Position numbers and translations under genes: made by a program. Under the pieces are notes generated by a model that worked only from the letters and a program-made list of their open reading frames with translations, was not told where the DNA came from and did no database searches. From assembly GCF_031085165.1 (NCBI RefSeq), contig NZ_JAVHTY010000002.1, forward strand, positions 682,001-746,000: a DNA stretch of 64,000 nt. Direction: 5' to 3'. How positions within the stretch are numbered: position 1 is the first letter of the stretch; the number at the start of each line of letters is the position of its first letter. Of the stretch, positions 44,395-53,108 are shown piece by piece. This DNA is from Pseudomonas sp. 102515 (GTDB lineage: Bacteria; Pseudomonadota; Gammaproteobacteria; Pseudomonadales; Pseudomonadaceae).

Positions 44395-45384
44395 ATGATC
44401 AAGACCTTCTTCGCCACCGTGGCCGGCTCGCTTATCGCTCTGGCCATGCCCTTCGCTGTGGCCGAACCCATCGTCATCAAGTTCGCCCATGTGGTGACGG
44501 ACGATACGCCCAAGGGCCGCGGTGCCCTGCAGGTGCAGAAGCTGGTGCAGGAACGGCTGGCCGGCAAGGTCAGGATCGAGGTCTATCCCAACTCCAGCCT
44601 GGTGGGCGATGCCGACGAACTGGAGGCCCTGCGCAGCAACCGGGTCCAGCTGCTGGCGCCCTCGGTTTCCAAGCTCAATGCCCTGGCCAAGCCGCTCAAG
44701 GTTTACGATCTGCCCTTTCTGTTCGACAACATCGAGGCGGTCAAGCGCTTCCAGCGGCGCGACAAGAGTCGCGAACTGCTGGGCAGCCTGGTCCCCCACG
44801 GTATCACCGGGCTGGCCTACTGGAACAACGGTGGCCGGCAGCTCTCGGCCACGCGGGAAATCCACGTCCCCGCCGACCTCAAGGGCCTGACCTTCCGCGT
44901 CGAGTCCTCCGATGTCCTGGCGGCCTATTACCAGCAACTGGGCGCCCAGGCGGTCAAGCTGCCGTTCGCCCAGGTCTACGACGCCCTGCGCACCGGCAAG
45001 GTCCAGGGCGCGGAGAATCCCTGGTCGAATCTGCTGGGGCAGAAGATCAATACCGTGCAGCCCTATATCGTCGAGGACAATCACAGCTTCCTCACCTATA
45101 TGCTCATCACCAACCCCGCCTTCTGGAACGGGCTGCCCTTCGAGATCCGCAGCGAGCTGGAGGCCATCCTCGACGAGGTCTCCCAATCGGTGAACCGCGA
45201 TGCCGAAGCCATCAACGCCAAGGCGCGCGAGCGGGTGGCGGCGGCCAATACCAGCAAGATCCTGGTGCCGACGGCGGCCGAGCGCGATGCCTGGCGCGCG
45301 GCGGTGGCGCCCCTGATCAAGCGGTACGAAAGTGAAGTGGGCAGCGACGTCCTGCGCGCCGCCGAGGCCGCCAATCGGCGCTGA
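44395..45384 (+). CDS. TRAP transporter substrate-binding protein (DctP family), orphan
   Basis: 329 residues with a signal peptide (MIKTFFATVAGSLIALAMPFAVA). VIKFAHVVTDDTPKGRGALQ at the mature start, the YPNSSLVGD segment and QGAENPWSN fit DctP-type periplasmic binding proteins of C4-dicarboxylate or related acids. The membrane subunits DctQ/DctM are absent on both sides, so it either pairs with a distant permease or has another binding role. Confidence 0.86.
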   Translation: MIKTFFATVAGSLIALAMPFAVAEPIVIKFAHVVTDDTPKGRGALQVQKLVQERLAGKVRIEVYPNSSLVGDADELEALRSNRVQLLAPSVSKLNALAKPLKVYDLPFLFDNIEAVKRFQRRDKSRELLGSLVPHGITGLAYWNNGGRQLSATREIHVPADLKGLTFRVESSDVLAAYYQQLGAQAVKLPFAQVYDALRTGKVQGAENPWSNLLGQKINTVQPYIVEDNHSFLTYMLITNPAFWNGLPFEIRSELEAILDEVSQSVNRDAEAINAKARERVAAANTSKILVPTAAERDAWRAAVAPLIKRYESEVGSDVLRAAEAANRR

Positions 45385-45456
45385 GATTGCACGGGCGTCC
45401 ACCCCGGATTTGCGGCAAACTGGCACGGCGTCATCCCGACAACAAGAGGAATAGCC

Positions 45457-46578
45457 GTGCAGCACGCGGTCATCAGCGGTAGTGGGCTCTATACGCCGCC
45501 CGAAAGCATTTCCAACGACGAACTGGTTGCGTCCTTCAATCAGTGGGCTGGCCAGTGGAATGCCGAGCATGCCGACGCCATCGCCCAGGGCAGCCTGGCG
45601 CCCCAGCCGGAATCCAGCGCCGCCTTCATCGAGAAGGCCTCCGGCATCCGCAGCCGCCATGTGGTCGACAAGGCCGGCATCCTCGATCCGGCGCGCATGG
45701 TGCCGCATATCCCCGAACGTTCCAACGACGAGCCCTCGATCCTCTGCGAGATGGGTGTCGCCGCGGCGCGCGAGGCCCTGGAGCGCGCCGGGCGGACGGC
45801 CGCCGACATCGACGGCGTCATCGTCGCCTGCTCCAACCTGCAGCGCCCCTATCCGGCGGTAGCCATCGAAGTGCAGGCCGCGCTGGGAATCCAGGGCTAC
45901 GGCTTCGACATGAACGTCGCCTGCTCCTCGGCGACCTTCGGCCTGCAGACCGCGGCCAACGCCGTGCAACTGGGCCAGGCGCGGGCGGTGCTGGTGATAG
46001 ATCCGGAGATCTGCACCGGCCACCTGAATTTCCGCGACCGCGACAGCCATTTCATCTTTGGCGATGCGGCCACCGCCCTGGTGGTGGAGCGCGCCGACCA
46101 AGCGACCTCGGCGCATCGCTTCGAGATCCTCGGGACCCGGCTGTTCACCCAGTTCTCCAACAACATCCGCAACAACTTCGGCTTCCTCAACCGCGCGGCG
46201 GAGGAGGGCATGACCCACCCGGACAAGCTGTTCGTCCAGGAAGGGCGCAAGGTGTTCAAGGAGGTCTGCCCACTGGTGGCCGAATTGATCGCCAATCACC
46301 TCGCCGAACTGGACATCCCCGTCGAGCGGGTCTCGCGCTTCTGGCTGCACCAGGCCAACCTGGCGATGAATCAGCTCATCGTCAAGCGTCTGCTGGGCCG
46401 CGAGCCCGAGTCTGGCGAAGCTCCGGTCATCCTCGACACCTATGGCAACACCAGCTCGGCCGGTTCGGTCATCGCGATGCATCTGCACCACGAGGATCTG
46501 GCCAGTGGCAGCCTGGGCGTGCTCAGCTCCTTCGGCGCCGGCTATTCCATCGGCAGCGTGGTGCTACGCAAGGTCTGA
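45457..46578 (+). CDS. beta-ketoacyl-ACP synthase III-like protein
   Basis: 373 residues, longer than FabH (about 320). Catalytic triad visible: Cys156 in [10 protein letters not shown], His298 in [10 protein letters not shown] and Asn331 in YGNTSSAGS. Size and insertions ([19 protein letters not shown] near residue 28) resemble P. aeruginosa PA3286, a KAS III that condenses octanoyl-CoA with malonyl-ACP and shunts beta-oxidation products into fatty acid synthesis; assignment by likeness. Start is GTG at 45457 after AGAGGA. Confidence 0.85.
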   Translation: MQHAVISGSGLYTPPESISNDELVASFNQWAGQWNAEHADAIAQGSLAPQPESSAAFIEKASGIRSRHVVDKAGILDPARMVPHIPERSNDEPSILCEMGVAAAREALERAGRTAADIDGVIVACSNLQRPYPAVAIEVQAALGIQGYGFDMNVACSSATFGLQTAANAVQLGQARAVLVIDPEICTGHLNFRDRDSHFIFGDAATALVVERADQATSAHRFEILGTRLFTQFSNNIRNNFGFLNRAAEEGMTHPDKLFVQEGRKVFKEVCPLVAELIANHLAELDIPVERVSRFWLHQANLAMNQLIVKRLLGREPESGEAPVILDTYGNTSSAGSVIAMHLHHEDLASGSLGVLSSFGAGYSIGSVVLRKV

Positions 46579-46590
46579 TCGACGGCAGGA

Positions 46591-46627
46591 GTCTTCCCGG
46601 GATGACCGTTGTCGGACCTGGGAAGAC
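46591..46627 (+). terminator. candidate terminator after the KAS III-like gene
   Basis: GTCTTCCC (46591-46598) pairs with GGGAAGAC (46620-46627), followed by CTCTTGATAT. The loop is long and the T-run weak. Confidence 0.4.
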
Positions 46628-46648
46628 CTCTTGATATAGGGAGACCCC

Positions 46649-47527
46649 GTGCCGCCAGGAAGCCTGCTTCAGGTCCAGCTGCGTCAGCTGCGCCCCACCC
46701 AGCCCGCGATCGGCCACGACCAGGTGCTGTACAAGCTTGGCAAGTACGCCTGCGACCGGCGCAAGCTGTTCGACGACTACTGCGAAGCCAACGGCCAGCA
46801 CCTGAGTGGTGGCTTCCAGCCGAGCACCAGTCTGCGTTCGGCCGGCGATGCCCTCGGGGTACGGCCGCCGGGTAGCTGTCCGGATGAAATGAAGACCGTC
46901 GTCATAGGGCCCGGACGGCAGCTCTATCTCACCGATGGCCACCACACTTTTTCCGCCTTCTGGGAACATCCCGGCGGTGGCCCGGAAACCTCGGTATGGG
47001 TCAGGGTCACCGACGACTTCAGTGGTGCTGCGAGCATGGCCGAGTTCTGGATTCGCCTGCTCGACGAGCGCAAGGCCTGGCTCAAGGACCCCCAGGGCCG
47101 CCCGATCCTGCCTGAACAGCTCCCGGAAACCCTGGGGCTCACCGCCATGGCCGACGATCCTTATCGCGCCCTGGTCTATTTCGCCCGCCAGATCGGCTAC
47201 GACAAGCCGCGTACGCCGGACGGTCGGGTGCTGCCGTCGGAATTCCTCGAGTTCTACTGGGCCGAGTGGCTGCGCATGCTGTTGCCCCTGCAGGGCTACG
47301 ATCTCGACGATCGCAAGAGCTACGCCAAGGCGGTGGAGCAGGCTGCCCGGCTGATGGTGGCCAACCCCGGCATGCTGATCGGCAGCTCGGGGCGTACGGC
47401 GCTGGAGATGGGTGGCTATCGGGCCCTGGACAAGAAGGTGCTGCGCAAGCTGTCCGCCAGCGACGGCAAGTTCACCTACCTGCTGGCGGCCCGCGCCCAG
47501 CGGGCGGCCCTGTCGCGGGCGATCTAG
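46649..47527 (+). CDS. ParB-like nuclease-domain protein (ParBc_2 type)
   Basis: 292 residues. The N-terminal half (VQLRQLRPTQPAIGHDQVLYK, then YLTDGHHTFSAFW) matches the putative ParB-like nuclease family PF08857; the rest is helical and not recognised. No ParA, no parS-like site and no helix-turn-helix were seen, so it is not a chromosome-partition ParB. Start is GTG 46649 preceded by GGGAG. Function unknown. Confidence 0.72.
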   Translation: MPPGSLLQVQLRQLRPTQPAIGHDQVLYKLGKYACDRRKLFDDYCEANGQHLSGGFQPSTSLRSAGDALGVRPPGSCPDEMKTVVIGPGRQLYLTDGHHTFSAFWEHPGGGPETSVWVRVTDDFSGAASMAEFWIRLLDERKAWLKDPQGRPILPEQLPETLGLTAMADDPYRALVYFARQIGYDKPRTPDGRVLPSEFLEFYWAEWLRMLLPLQGYDLDDRKSYAKAVEQAARLMVANPGMLIGSSGRTALEMGGYRALDKKVLRKLSASDGKFTYLLAARAQRAALSRAI

Positions 47528-47578
47528 CCGTTTTCCGGCTTAAGTGTCTGTTACTAGCAGGTTTTTTTCTTATTGGTG

Positions 47579-47607
47579 TTGACAGGGGAGGCCGGGGCTC
47601 TTAACAT
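47579..47607 (+). promoter_or_regulatory. sigma-70 promoter of the tRNA cluster
   Basis: Perfect -35 TTGACA (47579-47584), 17-base spacer, -10 TAACAT (47602-47607), then a GC-rich GCGCCCC discriminator typical of stringently controlled stable-RNA promoters. The first tRNA starts 20 bases later. Confidence 0.85.
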
Positions 47608-47626
47608 GCGCCCCGTCCTGACCGAC

Positions 47627-47702
<76 letters not shown>

Positions 47703-47743
47703 AATTTCGGTTTCGCCTTCGGGGGGAATCGGTAGAGGGTTTC

Positions 47744-47819
47744 GTCCCCTTCGTCTAGTGGCCTAGGACACCGCCCTTTCACGGCGGTAACAGGGGTTCG
47801 AGTCCCCTAGGGGACGCCA
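47744..47819 (+). tRNA. tRNA-Glu (anticodon TTC), copy 1
   Basis: 76 bases with CCA. Acceptor GTCCCCT/AGGGGAC; anticodon stem CCGCC/GGCGG around CTTTCAC gives TTC. Its spacer from tRNA-Ala 1 differs from the later ones. Confidence 0.97.
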
Positions 47820-47859
47820 TATCGGTCACGCATCCCAGGCGTGGCAAGATGCTGTACTT

Positions 47860-47935
<76 letters not shown>

Positions 47936-47969
47936 AATTCGTGATCCGCAAGGATCGCACCAGGGTAAC

Positions 47970-48045
47970 GTCCCCTTCGTCTAGTGGCCTAGGACACCGC
48001 CCTTTCACGGCGGTAACAGGGGTTCGAGTCCCCTAGGGGACGCCA
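47970..48045 (+). tRNA. tRNA-Glu (anticodon TTC), copy 2
   Basis: Same sequence as copy 1; second Glu gene of the array. Confidence 0.97.
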
Positions 48046-48085
48046 TATCGGTCACGCATCCCAGGCGTGGCAAGATGCTGTACTT

Positions 48086-48161
<76 letters not shown>

Positions 48162-48195
48162 AATTCGTGATCCGCAAGGATCGCACCAGGGTAAC

Positions 48196-48271
48196 GTCCC
48201 CTTCGTCTAGTGGCCTAGGACACCGCCCTTTCACGGCGGTAACAGGGGTTCGAGTCCCCTAGGGGACGCCA
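48196..48271 (+). tRNA. tRNA-Glu (anticodon TTC), copy 3
   Basis: Same sequence as copies 1 and 2; last gene of the array, 10 bases before the terminator hairpin. Confidence 0.97.
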
Positions 48272-48281
48272 CACTCGAAGG

Positions 48282-48306
48282 AAACCGCCTCACGGCGGTT
48301 TTTTTT
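48282..48306 (+). terminator. intrinsic terminator of the tRNA cluster
   Basis: AAACCGCC-TCAC-GGCGGTTT stem-loop continuing into a run of eight T. Confidence 0.92.
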
Positions 48307-48405
48307 CGCCCGCACGAAAGCGAGCCGCCAGAGTCTTTCACAGGTGCCCGTCCGGGTACTCATCTGTGTTAGACCTGTAGGCCGAGTCCAAGCAAGGGGA
48401 GTAGG

Positions 48406-49548
48406 ATGATCGTCGAGTATCTCTACAGCCTGGCCCAAATGCCTGCCGTCCAGTGGAACGCGCTGCTGGCGGACGACCAGCCCTTTCTGCGGCATGAATT
48501 CCTCTCTACCCTGGAAGACAGTGGCAGCCTGGGGCAGGGGACCGGCTGGCAGCCGGCGCACCAGATCCTCAAGGATGAGCAGGGGCACCTGCGGGCCGCG
48601 ATGCCGGCCTATCTGAAGACGCATTCCTATGGCGAATACGTCTTCGACTGGGCCTGGGCCGATGCCTGCCGCCGTGCCGGGATCGACTACTACCCCAAGC
48701 TGCTGGCCGCCGTGCCCTTTTCGCCGGTGCAGGGCGCACGCCTGCTGGGCGATCCGGCCGCCTGCGCGGCCTTGCTCGACGCCACCACCGGCAGCCTGGC
48801 CGGTCTGGAGCTCTCCAGTCTGCACGTCAACTTCACCGATCCCAAGGCCGATGCCCTGCTCCAGGATCGCGAAGGCTGGTTGGCGCGGCTTGGTTGCCAG
48901 TTCCACTGGCATAATCGCGGCTACGGCGACTACGGCGATTTCCTCGCGGCCCTGACCTCGCGCAAACGCAAGCAGCTGCGCAAGGAGCGTGATCAGGTCG
49001 CCGGGCTCGGGGTGAGCTTCGAATGGTGCCGGGGCGGTGAGCTGAGCGAAGCGGAGTGGGATTTCGTCTATGCCTGCTATGCCAATACCTACGAGGTGCG
49101 CGGCCAGGATCCCTATCTGACCCGCGCCTTCTTCAGTCTGCTGGCCGAGCGGCTGCCCGAGGCGATTCGGGTGGTCCTGGTCCGCCAGGGCGGTCGGCCG
49201 GTGGCCATGGCGTTCTATCTCAAGGACGGTGACACCCTCTATGGTCGTTACTGGGGTTGCCTGCAGGAATTCGATCAGCTGCATTTCGAGACCTGTTTCT
49301 ACCAGGGCATCGAGTACGCCATCGCCGAAGGACTGCAGCGCTTCGATGCGGGCGCCCAGGGCGAGCACAAGCTGATTCGCGGCTTCGAGCCGACCCTGAC
49401 CCGCTCCTGGCACTACCTGGTGCATCCGGGCCTGAGGGCGGCGGTGGCGGAGTTTCTCGACCAGGAGCGCGATGGCGTCCAGGCCTATGCACGGCGGGCC
49501 GCCGAGGCCTTGCCCTATCGCCAGGACGACGGCGCGGCCCCATGCTGA
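48406..49548 (+). CDS. GNAT-fold protein of the peptidogalycan-biosynthesis type (DUF482/COG3146)
   Basis: 380 residues. [26 protein letters not shown] and [27 protein letters not shown] are characteristic of the COG3146 family, which has a FemAB-like double GNAT fold. It has no signal peptide. Substrate unknown. ATG 48406 after GGGGAG. Its last 7 bases overlap ynfA, so the two are coupled. Confidence 0.82.
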   Translation: MIVEYLYSLAQMPAVQWNALLADDQPFLRHEFLSTLEDSGSLGQGTGWQPAHQILKDEQGHLRAAMPAYLKTHSYGEYVFDWAWADACRRAGIDYYPKLLAAVPFSPVQGARLLGDPAACAALLDATTGSLAGLELSSLHVNFTDPKADALLQDREGWLARLGCQFHWHNRGYGDYGDFLAALTSRKRKQLRKERDQVAGLGVSFEWCRGGELSEAEWDFVYACYANTYEVRGQDPYLTRAFFSLLAERLPEAIRVVLVRQGGRPVAMAFYLKDGDTLYGRYWGCLQEFDQLHFETCFYQGIEYAIAEGLQRFDAGAQGEHKLIRGFEPTLTRSWHYLVHPGLRAAVAEFLDQERDGVQAYARRAAEALPYRQDDGAAPC

Positions 49549-49871
49549 ACTATCTCTGGTTCCTGCTGGCGGCGCTGTTCGAGATCGCCGGCTGCTATGC
49601 CTTCTGGCTCTGGCTGCGGCTGGATCGCAGTCCCTGGTGGATAGCGCCCGGGCTTGCCAGCCTGGTGCTCTTCGCCCTGTTGCTGACCCGTATCGAGGCG
49701 GCCTACGCCGGGCGCGCCTATGCGGCCTATGGCGGCATTTACGTGGTGGCCTCGCTGGGCTGGCTGGCGCTGGTCGAGCGCATCCGGCCGACCTGGACGG
49801 ATCTGGCGGGTGGTTTGCTTTGCGTGGCGGGGGCGCTGGTGATCCTGCTGGCGCCGCGCGGCAGTGCCTGA
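49542..49871 (+). CDS. ynfA: YnfA/UPF0060 family membrane protein
   Basis: 109 residues, four membrane helices. Starts [20 protein letters not shown]; the [19 protein letters not shown] segment is the UPF0060 signature (small multidrug resistance-like fold). ATG 49542 overlaps the end of the GNAT gene; longer in-frame readings lie inside it. Likely a small inner-membrane transporter; substrate unknown. Confidence 0.9.
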   Translation: MLNYLWFLLAALFEIAGCYAFWLWLRLDRSPWWIAPGLASLVLFALLLTRIEAAYAGRAYAAYGGIYVVASLGWLALVERIRPTWTDLAGGLLCVAGALVILLAPRGSA

Positions 49872-49886
49872 CAGGCGCGAGACGCG

Positions 49887-50117
49887 CTAGTCGTTCAGCA
49901 GTTCGGCGGGGACGTCGCGGCGCAGCACCAGTTGGCACAGCGCACTGTCCGGGTCGAAGAGGATGACGGCTTCGCCGGTTTCCAGCGCGCGCCGAGCGCG
50001 CTGGGTACGGGTCGCCAGGGGCGTCTCGTCACCGTTGTCGGTGCCGTCGCGGGTGACGAAGTCTTCCAGCAGGTTGTCGAGGGTGGCGGCAGCGAGCTGG
50101 TCGTGGGGGATGATCAT
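49887..50117 (-). CDS. yheU: YheU/UPF0270 family protein
   Basis: 76 residues. MIIPHDQLAAATLDNLLEDFVTRDGTDNG followed by LETGEAVILFDPDSALCQLV matches E. coli YheU (UPF0270) in order and length. Function unknown. Possibly the last gene of the NAGGN operon (54 bases after the peptidase). Confidence 0.87.
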   Translation of the reverse strand: MIIPHDQLAAATLDNLLEDFVTRDGTDNGDETPLATRTQRARRALETGEAVILFDPDSALCQLVLRRDVPAELLND

Positions 50118-50171
50118 GGGGATGTGCCTGGAAAAAGGCGCCCAGGATACCCCAGGCGCGTTGATCGAACG

Positions 50172-51359
50172 CTATTTGCTGCCGTCGCCGACGACCACCT
50201 CCAGCGGCGGCAGGTGCGTCTGGTTGTCCATCTGGGTGTCTTCCGGCAGCAGCTGGTGACCAAAGCGGTCCAGCGAGCTGTCGGCCGGCTGGGCATCGCT
50301 GTCGAACACCGGCGGGCTGAGCATGTAGCCGGTCAGCAGCTGGCTGAGCGCCGCCAGGCTGACGATATGGGTGCGCTCGTAGCCGTGGGTGGCGTCGCAG
50401 CCGAAGGCCAGCAGGGCGACCCGCACGTCCTGGCCGGAACTGATCGCCGAGTGGGCGTCGCTGTAGTAGTAGCGGAACAGGTCGCGACGCACCGGGATGT
50501 CGTTGCGTTGCGCCAGGCGCAGCAGGTGTCGCGACAGGTGATAGTCGTAGGGGCCGGCGGAGTCCTGCATGGCCACGCTGACCCGGTGCTCGTCGGATCG
50601 CTGGCCGGGAGCCACCGGGGCGATGTCGATGCCGACGAATTCGCTGACGTCCCAGGGCAGGGCGCCGGCGGCGCCCGAGCCCACCTCCTCGGTGATGGTG
50701 AACAGCGGGTGGCAGTCGATCGGCGGGGTCTGGCCGGTCTCCTTGAGCATCTTCAAGGCCGTGAGCAGGGCGGCGACGCCGGCCTTGTCGTCCAGATGGC
50801 GCGAGCTGATGTAGCCGCTGTCGGTGAACTCGGGCAGTGGATCGAAGGCGACGAAGTCGCCGACCTGCACGCCCAGCTGCTCGGTCTCGTGGCGACTCTT
50901 GGTCACCGCGTCCAGCCGCAGCTCGATGTGGTCCCAGGTCACCGGCATCTTGTCGATCTCGGTGTTGAAGGCGTGGCCGGAGGCCAGCAGGGGCAGCACG
51001 CTCCCTCGCAGGGTGCCGTCATCGGTGAACAGGCTGACGCGGCTGCCTTCGGCGAAGCGACTCGACCAGTGGCCCACGGCCGCCAGGCCCAGGCGACCGT
51101 TGTCCTTGATCTCGCGGACGATGGCGCCGATGGTGTCCAGGTGCGCGGACACGGCCCGGTCGGGACTCTCCTTGTGGCCCTTGATGGTGGCGCGGATGGT
51201 GCCGCGGCGGGTCAGTTCGAAGGGGATGTCGAGTTCGTTGAGCCGTTCGGCGACGTACATGACGATGGTATCGGTGAAACCCGTAGGGCTGGGGATCGCC
51301 AGCATGTCCAGCAGGACCTTGCGCAGGTAATCCAGATCGGGCTCGGGCAAGTGATTCAT
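50172..51359 (-). CDS. NAGGN-system M42-family peptidase
   Basis: 395 residues of the M42 aminopeptidase/endoglucanase family. Metal-binding positions are visible: SAHLDTIG, SRHLDDKAG, ITEEVGSGA, and a late YYYSDAHSA. It belongs to the osmoprotectant N-acetylglutaminylglutamine amide (NAGGN) operon; its proposed role is turnover or processing of the dipeptide. Its ATG overlaps the synthetase TGA (ATGA at 51356-51359). A longer frame to 51665 lies inside that gene. Confidence 0.9.
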   Translation of the reverse strand: MNHLPEPDLDYLRKVLLDMLAIPSPTGFTDTIVMYVAERLNELDIPFELTRRGTIRATIKGHKESPDRAVSAHLDTIGAIVREIKDNGRLGLAAVGHWSSRFAEGSRVSLFTDDGTLRGSVLPLLASGHAFNTEIDKMPVTWDHIELRLDAVTKSRHETEQLGVQVGDFVAFDPLPEFTDSGYISSRHLDDKAGVAALLTALKMLKETGQTPPIDCHPLFTITEEVGSGAAGALPWDVSEFVGIDIAPVAPGQRSDEHRVSVAMQDSAGPYDYHLSRHLLRLAQRNDIPVRRDLFRYYYSDAHSAISSGQDVRVALLAFGCDATHGYERTHIVSLAALSQLLTGYMLSPPVFDSDAQPADSSLDRFGHQLLPEDTQMDNQTHLPPLEVVVGDGSK

Positions 51360-53095
51360 AGCGGAACCTCCCGGGAGAGCGGGAACAGCAGGTCGATGAA
51401 GCGTTCGGCGGTGGGGCGCGGCTCGTGATTGGCCAGGCCCGGTCGCTCGTTGGCTTCGATGATGACGTAGTCGGGCGAATCGGCGGCAGGCACCAGCAGG
51501 TCCATGCCGGTGACCGGGATGTCCAGCGCCCGGGCCGCCTGGATGGCTGCATCGGCCAGCACCGGATGGAGGCTGTCGGTGACGTCCTCCAGGATGCCGC
51601 CGGTGTGCAGGTTGGCGGTCTTGCGCACGGCCAGGTGGGTGCCGGCGGGCAGCACGCTGTCCCACTCGTAACCGGCACCGCGGATGGCGCGTTCGGTTTC
51701 CTCGTCCACCGGGATGCGCGACTCGCCGCCGGTGGCGGCCTGACGACGGCGACTCTGGGCCTCGATCAGGTCCCTGACGCTGTGCTGACCGTCGCCGACG
51801 ATTTCTGCCGGCCGGCGAATGGCGGCGGCCACCACCTCGTGGCCAATGACCACTACCCGCAAATCGAGACCCTGGTGAAAGCTCTCCAGCAACACGCGAT
51901 CGTCATGGCGCTGCGCCGCCTGGATGGCGGTGGCGAGGTGTTCGGCGTCGCGGATATCCACGGCCACACCCTTGCCCTGCTCGCCATTGACCGGCTTGAC
52001 CACCAGGGCGCCATGCTTCTCCAGGAAGGCGGCGTTGTCTTCGTCGCTGCCTGCCAGTTGCTGCTCAGGGACCTTCAGCCCGGCGCGGGCCAGGGTACGG
52101 CTGGTCAGCACCTTGTCGGCGCAGAGGGTCATGGTGACCGCTGAGGTGAGGTCGGTCAGGGACTCGCGGCAGCGGATACGACGGTTGCCCTGGATCAGGG
52201 TGAAGAGGCCGCCTTCGGCGTCATCAACCTGCACCTCGATGCCACGCCTCAGGGCTTCGTCGACGATGATGCGCGCATAGGGATTGAGTTCGGCCGCTGG
52301 CCCGGGACCGAGGAACAGCGTCTGGTTGATGCCGTTCTTGCACTTGATGGCGAAGGTCTGCAGCGGCCGGAATCCCAGCTTGTCGTAGAGCCGCTTGGCC
52401 TGCAGATTGTCATGCAGCACCGACAGATCCAGATAGGCCAGGCCGCGACTGGCATAGTGCTCGATCAGATGGCGAACCAGCGCCTCGCCGACGCCGGGTC
52501 GGCTGCACTCGGGCGAGACGGCCAGGCACCACAGCGAGGAGCCGCCATCGGGATCCTGGAAGGCCTTGACGTGATTGAGGCCCATCACCGAGCCGATGAT
52601 GGCGCCGCTATCGTCATCCTCTGCGAGCCAGTAGACCGGGCCGCCCTTGTGCCGGGGCGTCAGCCGCTCCGTGTCGACGGGCAGCATGTGCCGCTGCTGA
52701 TAGAGCCGGTTGATCTCGTTCCAATCCTGCGCGGAGCAGGCGCGGCGGATACGGAAGCCGCGATAGATCCGGCGCGCCGGGCGATAGTCGCTGAACCAGA
52801 CCCGCAGCGTATCGCTGGGGTCGAGGAACAGTTGCTGGGGTGCCTGGGCCAGCACCTGGTGGGGCGCGGCCACATAGAGCGCGATATCGCGCTCGCCCGG
52901 CGTTTCAGTGAGCAGTTCCTTGGCCAGACTGGCGGGATCGGGATAGGTGTGGCCGACGAGCAGCCGTCCCCAGCCGCAATGGAGGCAGAGCGGCTGGGAG
53001 GTCGGATGGTCGCCTTCCGCCAGGCGCGCCTGCAGCCGTTCGTAGGAGGGCGTCTGGGCACGCTGGAGGCGCTGGTTGTAGCTGGTCGCTTTCAT
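51356..53095 (-). CDS. ngg: N-acetylglutaminylglutamine synthetase
   Basis: 579 residues combining an N-terminal GNAT domain (about 110-260; CLAVSPECSRPGVGEALVRHL) and a C-terminal ATP-grasp domain (about 285-575; GALVVKPVNGEQGKGVAVDI). This fusion is specific to NAGGN synthesis: acetylation and ligation of glutamines. It follows asnO after 13 bases. Expected to rise under salt stress. Confidence 0.93.
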   Translation of the reverse strand: MKATSYNQRLQRAQTPSYERLQARLAEGDHPTSQPLCLHCGWGRLLVGHTYPDPASLAKELLTETPGERDIALYVAAPHQVLAQAPQQLFLDPSDTLRVWFSDYRPARRIYRGFRIRRACSAQDWNEINRLYQQRHMLPVDTERLTPRHKGGPVYWLAEDDDSGAIIGSVMGLNHVKAFQDPDGGSSLWCLAVSPECSRPGVGEALVRHLIEHYASRGLAYLDLSVLHDNLQAKRLYDKLGFRPLQTFAIKCKNGINQTLFLGPGPAAELNPYARIIVDEALRRGIEVQVDDAEGGLFTLIQGNRRIRCRESLTDLTSAVTMTLCADKVLTSRTLARAGLKVPEQQLAGSDEDNAAFLEKHGALVVKPVNGEQGKGVAVDIRDAEHLATAIQAAQRHDDRVLLESFHQGLDLRVVVIGHEVVAAAIRRPAEIVGDGQHSVRDLIEAQSRRRQAATGGESRIPVDEETERAIRGAGYEWDSVLPAGTHLAVRKTANLHTGGILEDVTDSLHPVLADAAIQAARALDIPVTGMDLLVPAADSPDYVIIEANERPGLANHEPRPTAERFIDLLFPLSREVPL

Positions 53096-53108
53096 GCGTC
53101 TTGCACCC

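Noticed and set aside
46649-47527. Chromosome partition protein ParB
   Set aside because: No ParA, no helix-turn-helix and no parS sites; only the ParB-like nuclease domain is seen.
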